Assembly: GCA_954871525.1 (NCBI GenBank)
Contig: OX940863.1
Coordinates: forward strand, 41,650,501-41,714,500
Length of the DNA: 64,000 nt
Source of the DNA: Parietaria judaica
Lineage: Eukaryota; Streptophyta; Magnoliopsida; Rosales; Urticaceae
Direction: 5' to 3'
The position numbers were made by a program, and so were the translations under genes. This document shows positions 10,794-24,500 of this stretch, one piece after another (position 1 is the first letter of the stretch; each line of letters opens with the position of its first letter). The notes beneath the pieces are model-generated. The model was not told the origin of the DNA. It saw only the letters and a list, made by a program, of their open reading frames with translations, and did not search any database.

Positions 10794-13700
10794 AAGCATT
10801 TTGAAGTTCATTTGTTGTTTAAAATATCGTTTAATTAGGGTTCTTTCTAGGAAAATGGGAAAAAGACTCAGTTTTTTTTTGGAGCACGCATTAATTGTTG
10901 AAACTGGATTTTAAGAGAGCTCCAAAAACTTTTAATTCCAAAACTAACCCTATTTCTAATAATACCACCCTAAAGAAGGTCTAGCAACTCAAATTTCAAC
11001 AAGAACGCATCGTATTTTCTCTTGTAAGATAATCAATTTTTAACACTTTTCGGTAAAGATTTTAACTCGTTCACGGGTTCATATAGAAACTAGGAGATAG
11101 TGCTTCGCAATTTAGGGATTAAAATAAGTTAATGTAATAGTATTACATATTATTAAGCATTTTTAAGTTCATTTTTTGTTTTAAATATCTTTTAATTAGA
11201 GTTCTTTCGCGTAAAATGGGAAAAAGACTCAGTTTTTTTTGGAGGACGCATTAATTGTTGAAACTAGATTTTAAGAGAGCTCGAAAAACTTTCAATTAAA
11301 AAACAAACCCAATTTATAATAATACCACCCTAAAGAAGGTCTAGGAACTCAAATTTCATCAAGAACGCATCGTATTTGCTCTCGTAAGATAATCAATTTT
11401 TAACACTTTTCGGTAAAGATTTTAACCCGTTCACGGGTTCATATAGAAACTAGGAGATAGTGCTTCGCAATTTAGGGATTAAAATAAGTTAATGTAATAA
11501 GATTACATATTATTAAGCATTTTTAAATTCTTTTTTTGTTTTAAATATCTTTTAATTAGAGTTCATTCGCGTAAAATGGGAAAAAGACTCAGTTTTTTTT
11601 GGAGGACGCATTAATTGTTGAAACTAGATTTTAAGAGAGCTCGAAAAAATTTCAATGCAAAAAAAAACCCAATTTATAATAATACCACCCTAAAGAAGGT
11701 CTAGGAACTCAAATTTCATCAAGAACGCATCGTATTTGCCCTCGTAAGAAAACCAATTTTTAACACTTTTCATTAAAAGTTTTAACCCATTAACGGCTAG
11801 ATATAGAAACTAGGAGATAGCTCTTCACTGTTTAGGTATTAAAATATATAAATGTGATACAATTACACATGATTAAGCATTTTGAAGTTCATTTGTTGTT
11901 TAAAATATCGTTTAATTAGGGTTCTTTCTAGGAAAATGGGAAAAAGACTCAGTTTTTTTTTTGGAGCACGCATTAATTGTTGAAACTGGATTTTAAGAGA
12001 GCTCCAAAAACTTTTAATTCCAAAACTAACCCTATTTCTAATAATACCACCCTAAATAAGGTCTAGCAACTCAAATTTCAACAAGAACGCATCGTATTTT
12101 CTCTTGTAAGATAATCAATTTTTAACACTTTTCGGTAAAGATTTTAACTCGTTCACGGGTTCATATAGAAACTAGGAGATAGTGCTTCGCAATTTAGGGA
12201 TTAAAATAAGTTAATGTAATAGTATTACATATTATTAAGCATTTTTAAGTTCATTTTTTGTTTTAAATATCTTTTAATTAGAGTTCTTTCGCGTAAAATG
12301 GGAAAAAGACTCAGTTTTTTTTGGAGGACGCATTAATTGTTGAAACTAGATTTTAAGAGAGCTCGAAAAACTTTCAATTAAAAAACAAACCCAATTTATA
12401 ATAATACCACCCTAAAGAAGGTCTAGGAACTCAAATTTCATCAAGAACGCATCGTATTTGCTCTCGTAAGATAATCAATTTTTAACACTTTTCGGTAAAG
12501 ATTTTAACCCGTTCACGGGTTCATATAGAAACTAGGAGATAGTGCTTCGCAATTTAGGGATTAAAATAAGTTAATGTAATAAGATTACATATTATTAAGC
12601 ATTTTTAAATTCTTTTTTTGTTTTAAATATCTTTTAATTAGAGTTCATTCGCGTAAAATGGGAAAAAGACTCAGTTTTTTTTGGAGGACGCATTAATTGT
12701 TGAAACTAGATTTTAAGAGAGCTCGAAAAAATTTCATTGCAAAAAAAAACCCAATTTATAATAATACCACCCTAAAGAAGGTCTAGGAACTCAAATTTCA
12801 TCAAGAACGCATCGTATTTGCCCTCGTAAGAAAACCAATTTTTAACACTTTTCATTAAAAGTTTTAACCCATTAACGGCTAGATATAGAAACTAGGAGAT
12901 AGCTCTTCACTGTTTAGGTATTAAAATATATAAATGTGATACAATTACACATGATTAAGCATTTTGAAGTTCATTTGTTGTTTAAAATATCGTTTAATTA
13001 GGGTTCTTTCTAGGAAAATGGGAAAAAGACTCAGTTTTTTTTTTGGAGCACGCATTAATTGTTGAAACTGGATTTTAAGAGAGCTCCAAAAACTTTTAAT
13101 TCCAAAACTAACCCTATTTCTAATAATACCACCCTAAAGAAGGTCTAGCAACTCAAATTTCAACAAGAACGCATCGTATTTTCTCTTGTAAGATAATCAA
13201 TTTTTAACACTTTTCGGTAAAGATTTTAACTCGTTCACGGGTTCATATAGAAACTAGGAGATAGTGCTTCGCAATTTAGGGATTAAAATAAGTTAATGTA
13301 ATAGTATTACATATTATTAAGCATTTTTAAGTTCATTTTTTGTTTTAAATATCTTTTAATTAGAGTTCTTTCGCGTAAAATGGGAAAAAGACTCAGTTTT
13401 TTTTGGAGGACGCATTAATTGTTGAAACTAGATTTTAAGAGAGCTCGAAAAACTTTCAATTAAAAAACAAACCCAATTTATAATAATACCACCCTAAAGA
13501 AGGTCTAGGAACTCAAATTTCATCAAGAACGCATCGTATTTGCTCTCGTAAGATAATAAATTTTTAACACTTTTCGGTAAAGATTTTAACCCGTTCACGG
13601 GTTCATATAGAAACTAGGATATAGTGCTTCGCAATTTAGGGATTAAAATAAGTTAATGTAATAAGATTACATATTATTAAGCATTTTTAAATTCTTTTTT

Positions 13701-14755
13701 TGTTTTAAATATCTTTTAATTAGAGTTCATTCGCGTAAAATGGGAAAAAGACTCAGTTTTTTTTGGAGGACGCATTAATTGTTGAAACTAGATTTTAAGA
13801 GAGCTCGAAAAACTTTCAATGCAAAAAAAACCCAATTTATAATAATACCACCCTAAAGAAGGTCTGGGAACTCAAATTTCATCAAGAACGCATCGTATTT
13901 GCCCTCGTAAGAAAACCATTTAACACTTTTCGTTAAAAGTTTTAACCCATTAACGGCTAGATATAGAAACTAGGAGATAGCTCTTCACTGTTTAGGTATT
14001 AAAATATATAAATGTGATACAATTACACATGATTAAGCATTTTGAAGTTCACTTGTTGTTTAAAATATCGTTTAATTAGGGTTCTTTCTAGGAAAATGGG
14101 AAAAAGACTCAGTTTTTTTTGGAGCACGCATTAATTGTTGAAACTGGATTTTAAGAGAGCTCCAAAAACTTTTAATTCCAAAACTAACCCTATTTATAAT
14201 AATACCACCCTAAAGAAGGTCTAGCAACTCAAATTTCAACAAGAACGCATCGTATTTGCTCTTGTAAGATAAACAATTTTTAACACTTTTCGGTAAAGAT
14301 TTTAACTCGTTCACGGCTTCATATAGAAACTAGGAGATAGTGCTTCGCAATTTAGGGATTAAAATAAGTTAATGTAATAGTATTACATATTATTAAGCAT
14401 TTTTAAGTTCATTTTTTGTTTTAAATATCTTTTAATTAGAATTCTTTCGCGTAAAATGGGAAAAAGACTCAGTTTTTTTTTGGAGGACGCATTAATTGTT
14501 GAAACTAGATTTTAAGAGAGCTCGAAAAACTTTCAATTAAAAAACAAACCCAATTTATAATAATACCACCCTAAAGAAGGTCTAGGAACTCAAATTTCAT
14601 CAAGAACGCATCGTATTTGCTCTCGTAAGATAATCAATTTTTAACACTTTTCGGTAAAGATTTTAACCCGTTCACGGGTTCATATAGAAACTAGGAGATA
14701 GTGCTTCGCAATTTAGGGATTAAAATAAGTTAATGTAATAAGATTACATATTATT

Positions 14756-16913
14756 AAGCATTTTTAAATTCTTTTTTTGTTTTAAACATCGTTTAATTAG
14801 GGTTCTTTCTCGGAAAATGGGAAAAAGACTCAGTTTTTTTTGGAGGACGCATTAATTGTTGAAACTAGATTTTAAGAGAGCTCGAAAAACTTTCAATGCA
14901 AAAAAAACCCAATTTATAATAATACCACCCTAAAGAAAGTCTAGGAACTCAAATTTCATCAAGAACGCATCGTATTTGCCCTCGTAAGAAAACCAATTTT
15001 TAACACTTTTCGTTAAAAGTTTTAACCCATTAACGGCTAGATATAGAAACTAGGAGATAGCTCTTCACTGTTTAGGTATTAAAATATATAAATGTGATAC
15101 AATTACACATGATTAAGCATTTTGAAGTTCATTTGTTGTTTAAAATATCGTTTAATTAGGGTTCTTTCTAGGAAAATGGGAAAAAGACTCAGTTTTTTTT
15201 GGAGCACGCATTAATTGTTGAAACTGGATTTTAAGAGAGCTCCAAAAACTTTTAATTACAAAACTAACCCCATTTATAAGAATACCACCCTAAATAAGGT
15301 CTAGCAACTCAAATTTCAACAAGAACGCATCGTATTTGCTCTTGTAAGATAATCAATTTTTAACACTTTTCGGTAAAGATTTTAACTCGTTCACGGCTTC
15401 ATATAGAAACTAGGAGATAGTGCTTCGCAATTTAGGGATTAAAATAAGTTAATGTAATAATATTACATATTATTAAGCATTTTTAAGTTCATTTTTTGTT
15501 TTAAATATCTTTTAATTAGAGTTCTTTCGCGTAAAATGGGAAAAAGACTCAGCTTTTTTTGGAGGACGCATTAATTGTTGAAACTAGATTTTAAGAGAGC
15601 TCGAAAAACTTTAAATTAAAAAACAAACCCAATTTATAATAATACCACCCTAAAGAAGGTCTAGGAACTCAAATTTCATCAAGAACGCATCGTATTTGCT
15701 CTCGTAAGATAATCAATTTTTAACACTTTTCGGTAAAGATTTTAACCCGTTCACGGGTTCATATAGAAACTAGGAGATAGTGCTTCGCAATTTAGGGATT
15801 AAAATAAGTTAATGTAATAAGATTACATATTATTAAGCATTTTTAAATTCTTTTTTTGTTTTAAACATCGTTTAATTAGGGTTCTTTCTCGGAAAATGGG
15901 AAAAAGACTCAGTTTTTTTTGGAGGACGCATTAATTGTTGAAACTAGATTTTAAGAGAGCTCGAAAAACTTTCAATGCAAAAAAAACCCAATTTATAATA
16001 ATACCACCCTAAAGAAAGTCTAGGAACTCAAATTTCATCAAGAACGCATCGTATTTGCCCTCGTAAGAAAACCAATTTTTAACACTTTTCGTTAAAAGTT
16101 TTAACCCATTAACGGCTAGATATAGAAACTAGGAGATAGCTCTTCACTGTTTAGGTATTAAAATATATAAATGTGATACAATTACACATGATTAAGCATT
16201 TTGAAGTTCATTTGTTGTTTAAAATATCGTTTAATTAGGGTTCTTTCTAGGAAAATGGGAAAAAGACTCAGTTTTTTTTGGAGCACGCATTAATTGTTGA
16301 AACTGGATTTTAAGAGAGCTCCAAAAACTTTTAATTACAAAACTAACCCCATTTATAAGAATACCACCCTAAATAAGGTCTAGCAACTCAAATTTCAACA
16401 AGAACGCATCGTATTTGCTCTTGTAAGATAATCAATTTTTAACACTTTTCGGTAAAGATTTTAACTCGTTCACGGCTTCATATAGAAACTAGGAGATAGT
16501 GCTTCGCAATTTAGGGATTAAAATAAGTTAATGTAATAATATTACATATTATTAAGCATTTTTAAGTTCATTTTTTGTTTTAAATATCTTTTAATTAGAG
16601 TTCTTTCGCGTAAAATGGGAAAAAGACTCAGCTTTTTTTGGAGGACGCATTAATTGTTGAAACTAGATTTTAAGAGAGCTCGAAAAACTTTAAATTAAAA
16701 AACAAACCCAATTTATAATAATACCACCCTAAAGAAGGTCTAGGAACTCAAATTTCATCAAGAACGCATCGTATTTGCTCTCGTAAGATAATCAATTTTT
16801 AACACTTTTCGGTAAAGATTTTAACCCGTTCACGGGTTCATATAGAAACTAGGAGATAGTGCTGGGAAATTTAGGGATTAAAATAAGTTAATGTAATAAT
16901 ATTACATATTATT
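14756..16913. repeat. Tandem duplication of a 1,079-bp trimer
   Basis: The unit B'-A-C at 14756-15834 is repeated at 15835-16913, each 1,079 bp. Both B' copies hold an A-type patch near the start (aaacatcgtttaattaggg, then tctcgg) inside an otherwise B' monomer, at about 14787-14814 and 15866-15893. Both A copies have aattacaaaac, ataagaatacc and aaataagg. Both C copies have cagcttttttt and ctttaaatt. The second C ends differently, with gctgggaaattt replacing gcttcgcaattt at 16861-16872. Confidence 0.9.
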
Positions 16914-17273
16914 AAGCATTTTTAAGTTCATTTTTTGTTTTAAATATCTTTTAATTAGAATTCTTTCGCGTAAAATGGGAAAAAGACTCAGTTTTTTTTG
17001 GAGCACGCATTAATTGTTGAAACTAGATTTTAAGAGAGCTCGAAAAACTTTCAATGCAAAAAAAAACCCAATTTATAATAATACCACCCTAAAGAAGGTC
17101 TAGGAACTCAAATTTCATCAAGAACGCATCGTATTTGCCCTCGTAAGAAAACCAATTTTTAACACTTTTCGTTGAAAGTTTTAACCCATTAACGGCTAGA
17201 TATAGAAACTAGGAGATAGCTCTTCACTGTTTAGGTATTAAAATATAAAAATGTGATACAATTACACATGATT

Positions 17274-20200
17274 AAGCATTTTTAAGTTCATTTGTTGTTT
17301 AAAATATCGTTTAATTAGGGTTCTTTCTAGGAAAATGGGAAAAAGACTCAGTTTTTTTTGGAGCACGCATTAATTGTTGAAACTGGATTTTAAGAGAGCT
17401 CCAAAACCTTTTAATTCCAAAACTAACCCTATTTATAATAATACCACCCTAAAGAAGGTCTAGCAACTCAAATTTCAACAAGAACGCATCGTATTTGCTC
17501 TTGTAAGATAATCAATTTTTAACACTTTTCGGTAAAGATTTTAACTCGTTCACGGCTTCATATAGAAACTAGGAGATAGTGCTTCGCAATTTAGGGATTA
17601 AAATAAGTTAATGTAATAATATTACATATTATTAAGCATTCTTAAGTTCATTTTTTGTTTTAAATATCTTTTAATTAGAGTTCTTTCGCGTAAAATGGGA
17701 AAAATACTCAGTTTTTTTTGGACGACGCATTAATTGTTGAAACTAGATTTTTAGAGAGCTCGAAAAACTTTCAATTAAAAAACAAACCCAATTTATAATA
17801 ATACCACCCTAAAGAAGGTCTAGGAACTCAAATTTCATCAAGAACGCGTCGTATTTGCCCTCGTAAGAAAACCAATTTTTAACACTTTTCGTTAAAAGTT
17901 TTAACCCATTAACGGCTTGATATAGAAACTAGGAGATAGCTCTTCACTGTTTAGGTATTAAAATATGTAAATGTGATACAATTACACATGATTAAGCATT
18001 TTTAAGTTCATTTGTTGTTTAAAATATCGTTTAATTAGGGTTCTTTCTCGGAAAATGGGAAAAAGACTCAGTTTTTTTTGGAGCACGCATTAATTGTTGA
18101 AAGTGGATTTTAAGAGAGCTCCAAAAACTTTTAATTCCAAAACTAACCCCATTTATAATAATACCACCCTAAAGAAGGTCTAGCAACTCAAATTTCAACA
18201 AGAACGCATCGTATTTGCTCTTGTAAGATAATCAATTTTTAACACTTTTCGGTAAAGATTTTAACTCGTTCACGGCTTCATATAGAAACTAGGAGATAGT
18301 GCTTCGCAATTTAGGGATTAAAATAAGTTAATTTAATAAGATTACATATTATTAAGCATTTTTAAATTCTTTTTTTGTTTTAAATATCTTTTAATTAGAG
18401 TTCTTTCGCGTAAAATGGGAAAAAGACTCAGTTTTTTTTGGAGGACGCATTAATTGTTGAAATTAGATTGTAAGAGAGCTCGAAAAACTTTCAATGCAAA
18501 AACAAACCCAATTTATAATAATACCAGCCTAAAGAAGGTCTAGGAACTCAAATTTCATGAAGAACGCATAGTATTTGCCCTCGTAAGAAAACCAATTTTT
18601 AACACGTTTCGTTAAAAGTTTTAACCCATTAACGGCTTGATATTGAAACTAGGAGGTAGCTCTTCACTGTTTAGGTATTAAAATTTGTAAATGTGATACA
18701 ATTACACATGATTAAGCATTTTGAAGTTCATTTGTTGTTTAAAATATCGTTTAATTAGGGTTCTTTCTAGGAAAATGGGAAAAAGACTCAGTTTTTTTTG
18801 GAGCACGCATTAATTGTTGAAACTGGATTTTAAGAGAGCTCCAAAAAATTTTAATTCCAAAACTAACCCTATTTATAATAATACCACCCTAAAGAAGGTC
18901 TAGCAACTCAAATTTCAACAAGAACGCATCGTATTTGCTCTTGTAAGATAATCAATTTTTAACACTTTTCGGTAAAGATTTTAACTCGTTCACGGTTTCA
19001 TATAGAAACTAGGAGATAGTGCTTCGCAATTTAGGGATTAAAATAAGTTAATGTAATAATATTACATATTATTAAGCATTTTTAAGTTAATTTTTTGTTT
19101 TAAATATCTTTTAATTAGAGTTCTTTCGCGTAAAATGGGAAAAAGACTCAGTTTTTTTTGGAGGACGCAATAATTGTTGAAACTAGATTTTAAGAGAGCT
19201 CGAAAAACTTTCAATTAAAAAACAAAACCAATTTATAATAATACCACCCTAAAGAAGGTCTAGGAACTCAAATTTCATCAAGAACGCATCGTATTTGCCC
19301 TCGTAAGAAAACCAATTTTTAACACTTTTCGTTAAAAGTTTTAACCCATTAACGGCTTGATATAGAAACTAGGAGATAGCTCTTAACTGTTTAGGTATTA
19401 AAATATGTAAATGTGATACAATTACACATTATTAAGCATTTTGAAGTTCATTTGTTGTTTAAAATATCGTTTAATTAGGGTTCTTTCTCGGAAAATGGGA
19501 AAAAGACTCAGTTTTTTTTGGAGCACGCATTAATTGTTGAAACTGGATTTTAAGAGAGCTCCAAAAAATTTTAATTCCAAAACTAACCCCATTTATAATA
19601 ATACCACCCTAAAGAAGGTCTAGCAACTCAAATTTCAACAAGAACGCATCGTATTTGCTCTTGTAAGATAATCAATTTTTAACACTTTTCGGTAAAGATT
19701 TTAACTCGTTCACGGCTTCATATAGAAACTAGGAGATAGTGCTTCGCAATTTAGGGATTAAAATAAGTTAATGTAATAATATTACATATTATTAAGCATT
19801 TTTAAGTTAATTTTTTGTTTTAAATATCTTTTAATTAGAGTTCTTTCGCGTAAAATGGGAAAAAGACTCAGTTTTTTTTGGAGGACGCAATAATTGTTGA
19901 AACTACATTTTAAGAGAGCTCGAAAAACTTTCAATTAAAAAACAAAACCAATTTATAATAATACCACCCTAAAGAAGGTCTAGGAACTCAAATTTCATCA
20001 AGAACGCATCGTATTTGCCCTCGTAAGAAAACCAATTTTTAACACTTTTCGTTAAAAGTTTTAACCCATTAACGGCTTGATATAGAAACTAGGAGATAGC
20101 TCTTAACTGTTTAGGTATTAAAATATGTAAATGTGATACAATTACACATTATTAAGCATTTTGAAGTTCATTTGTTGTTTAAAATATCGTTTAATTAGGG

Positions 20201-21593
20201 TTCTTTCTCGGAAAATGGGAAAAAGACTCAGTTTTTTTTGGAGCACGCATTAATTGTTGAAACTGGATTTTAAGAGAGCTCCAAAAAATTTTAATTCCAA
20301 AACTAACCCCATTTATAATAATACCACCCTAAAGAAGGTCTAGCAACTCAAATTTCAACAAGAACGCATCGTATTTGCTCTTGTAAGATAATCAATTTTT
20401 AACACTTTTCGGTAAAGATTTTAACTCGTTCACGGCTTCATATAGAAACTAGGAGATAGTGCTTCGCAATTTAGGGATTAAAATAAGTTAATGTAATAAG
20501 ATTACATATTATTAAGCATTTTTAAATTCTTTTTTTGTTTTAAATATCTTTTAATTAGAGTTCTTTCGCGTAAAATGGGAAAAAGACTCAGTTTTTTTTG
20601 GAGGACGCATTAATTGTTGAAATTAGATTTTAAGAGAGCTCGAAAAACTTTCAATGCAAAAACAAACCCAATTTATAATAATACCAGCCTAAAGAAGGTC
20701 TAGGAACTCAAATTTCATGAAGAACGCATAGTATTTGCCCTCGTAAGAAAACCAATTTTTAACACTTTTCGTTAAAAGTTTTAACCCATTAACGGCTTGA
20801 TATTGAAACTAGGAGATAGCTCTTCACTGTTTAGGTATTAAAATATGTAAATGTGATACAATTACACATGATTAAGCATTTTGAAGTTCATTTGTTGTTT
20901 AAAATATCGTTTAATTAGGGTTCTTTCTAGGAAAATGGGAAAAAGACTCATTTTTTTTTGGAGCACGCATTAATTGTTGAAACTGGATTTTAAGAGAGCT
21001 CCAAAAACTTTTAATTCCAAAACTAACCCCATTTATAATAATACCACCCTAAAGAAGGTCTAGCAACTCAAATTTCAACAAGAACGCATCGTATTTTCTC
21101 TTGTAAGATAATCAATTTTTAACACTTTTCGGTAAAGATTTTAACTCGTTCACGGCTTCATATAGAAACTAGGAGATAGTGCTTCGCAATTTAGGGATTA
21201 AAATAAGTTAATGTAATAATATTACATATTATTAAGCATTTTTAAGTTAATTTTTTGTTTTAAATATCTTTTAATTAGAGTTCTTTCGCGTAAAATGGGA
21301 AAAAGACTCAGTTTTTTTTGGAGGACGCATTAATTGTTGAAACTAGATTTTAAGAGAGCTCGAAAAACTTTCAATGCAAAAAAAAACCCAATTTATAATA
21401 ATACCACCCTAAAGAAGGTCTAGGAACTCAAATTTCATCAAGAACGCATCGTATTTTCCCTCGTAAGAAAACCAATTTTTAACACTTTTCGTTAAAAGTT
21501 TTAACCCATTAACGGCTATATATAAAAACTAGGAGATAGCTCTTCACTGTTTAGGTATTAAAATATGTAAATGTGATACAATTACACATGATT
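17274..21593. repeat. Domain 4: A-B / A-B' dimers (720-bp HOR)
   Basis: Twelve monomers make six dimers. Starts: 17274 A, 17634 B, 17994 A, 18354 B', 18714 A, 19074 B, 19434 A, 19794 B, 20154 A, 20514 B', 20874 A, 21234 B'. No C monomer is present. The B at 19074 is copied at 19794 (720 bp away); both have cgcaataattg, aacaaaaccaattt, tcttaactg and cacattatt. The B' at 18354 and 20514, 2,160 bp apart, share accagcct, catgaagaac, gcatagtatt and tattgaaac. This gives a nested 720/2,160-bp structure. The A at 17994 and 20154 end in the C-like aagattaca. Confidence 0.92.
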
Positions 21594-24500
21594 AAGCATT
21601 TTGAAGTTCATTTGTTGTTTAAAATATCGTTTAATTAGGGTTCTTTCTCGGAAAAAGGGAAAAAGACTCAGTTTTTTTTGGAGCACGCATTAATTGTTGA
21701 AACTGGATTTTAAGAGAGCTCCAAAAACTTTTAATTCCAAAACTAACCCCATTTATAAGAATACCACCCTAAAGAAGGTCTAGCAACTCAAATTTCAACA
21801 AGAACGCATCGTATTTGCTCTTGTAAGATAATCAATTATTAACACTTTTCGGTAAAGATTTTAACTCGTTCACGGCTTCATATAGAAACTAGGAGATAGT
21901 ACTTCGCAATTTAGGGATTAAAATAAGTTAATGTAATAATATTACATATTATTAAGCATTTTTAAGTTCATTTTTTGTTTTAAATATCTTTTAATTAGAG
22001 TTCTTTCGCGTAAAATGGGAAAAAGACTCAGTTTTTTTTGGAGGACGCATTAATTGTTGAAACTAGATTTTAAGAGAGCTCGAAAAACTTTCAATTAAAA
22101 AACAAACCCAATTTATAATAATACCACCCTAAAGAAGGTCTAGGAACTCAAATTTCATCAAGAACGCATCGTATTTGCTCTCGTAAGATAATCAATTTTT
22201 AACACTTTTCGGTAAAGATTTTAACCCGTTCACGGGTTCATATAGAAACTAGGAGATAATGCTTCGCAATTTAGGGAATAAAATAAGTTAATGTAATAAG
22301 ATTTCATATTATTAAGCATTTTTAAATTCTTTTTTTGTTTTAAATATCTTTTAATTAGAGTTCTTTCGCGTAAAATGGGAAAAAGACTCAGTTTTTTTTG
22401 GAGGACGCATTAATTGTTGAAACTAGATTTTAAGAGAGCTCGAAAAACTTTCAATTAAAAAACAAACCCAATTTATAATATTACCACCCTAAAGAAGGTC
22501 TAGGAACTCAAATTTCATCAAGAACGCATCGTATTTGCTCTCGTAAGATAATCAATTTTTAACACTTTTCGGTAAAGATGTTAACCCGTTCACGGGTTCA
22601 TATAGAAACTAGGAGATAGTGCTTCGCAATTTAGGGATTAAAATAAGTTAATGTAATAAGATTACATATTATTAAGCATATTTAATTTTTTTTTTTGTTT
22701 TAAATATCTTTTAATTAGAGTTCTTTCGCGTAAAATGGGAAAAAGACTCAAATTTTTTTGGAGGACGCATTAATTGTTGAAACTAGATTTTAAGAGAGCT
22801 CGAAAAACTTTCAATGCAAAAAAAAAACCCAATTTATAATAATACCACCCTAAAGAAGGTCTAGGAACTCAAATTTCATCAAGAACGCATCGTATTTGCC
22901 CTCGTAAGAAAACCAATTTTTAACACTTTTCGTTAAAAGTTTTAACCCATTAACGGCTTGATATAGAAACTAGGAGATAGCTCTTCACTGTTTAGGTATT
23001 AAAATATGTAAATGTGATACAATTACACATGATTAAGCATTTTGAAGTTCATTTGTTGTTTAAAATATCGTTTAATTAGGGTTCTTTCTCGGAAAATGGG
23101 AAAAAGACTCAGTTTTTTTTGGAGCACGCATTAATTGTTGAAACTGGATTTTAAGAGAGCTCCAAAAACTTTTAATTCCAAAACTAACCCCATATATAAG
23201 AATACCACCCTAAAGAAGGTGTAGCAACTCAAATTTCAACAAGAACGCATCGTATTTGCTCTTGTAAGATAATCAATTTTTAACACTTTTCGGTAAAGAT
23301 TTTAACTCGTTCACGGCTTCATATAGAAACTAGGAGATAGTGCTTCGCAATTTAGGGATTAAAATAAGTTAATGTAATAATATTACATACTATTAAGCAT
23401 TTTTAAGTTCATTTTTTGTTTTAAATATCTTTTAATTAGAGTTCTTTCGCGTAAAATGGGAAAAAGACTCAGTTTTTTTTGGAGGACGCATTAATTGTTG
23501 AAACTAGATTTTAAGAGAGCTCGAAAAACTTTCAAATAAAAAACAAACCCAATTTATAATAATACCACCCTAAAGAAGGTCTAGGAACTCAAATTTCATC
23601 AAGAACGCATCGTATTTGCTCTCGTAAGATAATCAAGCTTTAACACTTTTCGGTAAAGATTTTAACCCGTTCACGGGTTCATATAGAAACTAGGAGATAG
23701 TGCTTCGCAATTTAGGGATTAAAATAAGTTAATGTAATAAGATTACATATTATTAAGCATTTTTAAGTTCTTTTTTTGTTTTAAATATCTTTTAATTAGA
23801 GTTCTTTCGCGTAAAATGGGAAAAAGACTCAGTTTTTTTTGGAGGACGCATTAATTGTTGAAACTAGATTTTAAGAGAGCTCGAAAAACTTTCAATTAAA
23901 AAACAAACCCAATTTATAATAATACCACCCTAAAGAAGGTCTAGGAACTCAAATTTCATCAAGAACGCATCGTATTTGCTCTCGTAAGATAATCAAGCTT
24001 TAACACTTTTCGGTAAAGATTTTAACCCGTTCACGGGTTCATATAGAAACTAGGAGATAGTGCTTCGCAATTTAGGGATTAAAATAAGTTAATGTAATAA
24101 GATTACATATTATTAAGCATTTTTAAGTTCATTTTTTGTTTTAAATATCTTTTAATTAGAGTTCTTTCGCGTAAAATGGGAAAAAGACTCAGTTTTTTTT
24201 GGAGGACGCATTAATTGTTGAAACTAGATTTTAAGAGAGCTCGAAAAACTTTCAATTAAAAAACAAACCCAATTTATAATAATACCACCCTAAAGAAGGT
24301 CTAGGAACTCAAATTTCATCAAGAACGCATCGTATTTGCTCTCGTAAGATAATCAATTTTTAACACTTTTCGGTAAAGATTTTAACCCGTTCACGGGTTC
24401 ATATAGAAACTAGGAGATAGTGCTTCGCAATTTAGGGATTAAAATAAGTTAATGTAATAAGATTACATATTATTAAGCATTTTTAAGTTCATTTTTTGTT

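Larger units (their letters stand above)
9353..13678. repeat. Four near-identical 1.08-kb trimer copies (B'-A-C)
   Basis: Units start at 9353, 10434, 11515 and 12597 and measure 1,081, 1,081, 1,082 and 1,082 bp. Shared private variants are ttttcattaaaag in B', and in A accctatttctaataa, gtattttctcttg, cacgggttcata and taatagtattaca. The A monomer has also taken the cacgggttc state that is otherwise C-specific. The T run after gactcag in A is nine, nine, ten and ten bases long, which explains the length drift. The flanking trimers lack this combination of variants, so the four copies look like one recent local amplification. Confidence 0.9.
7553..17273. repeat. Domain 3: nine A-C-B' trimers (~1,080-bp HOR)
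   Basis: Twenty-seven monomers run as nine regular trimers. A starts: 7553, 8633, 9713, 10794, 11875, 12957, 14035, 15115, 16194. C starts: 7913, 8993, 10074, 11155, 12237, 13319, 14395, 15475, 16554. B' starts: 8273, 9353, 10434, 11515, 12597, 13679, 14756, 15835, 16914. The trimers at 7553 and 8633 share agggtttaaaat in A, so they are close copies. Later sub-blocks are described separately. The B' at 13679 is only 356 bp, from a 3-bp loss in ccatttaacac and a shorter A run. The B' at 16914 carries an A-like ggagcacgc in an otherwise B' body. Confidence 0.93.

Noticed and set aside
10860..10885. T runs as transcription terminators
   Set aside because: The eight-to-ten-T run occurs in every monomer without a preceding GC-rich stem, and nothing indicates a transcription unit ending there.
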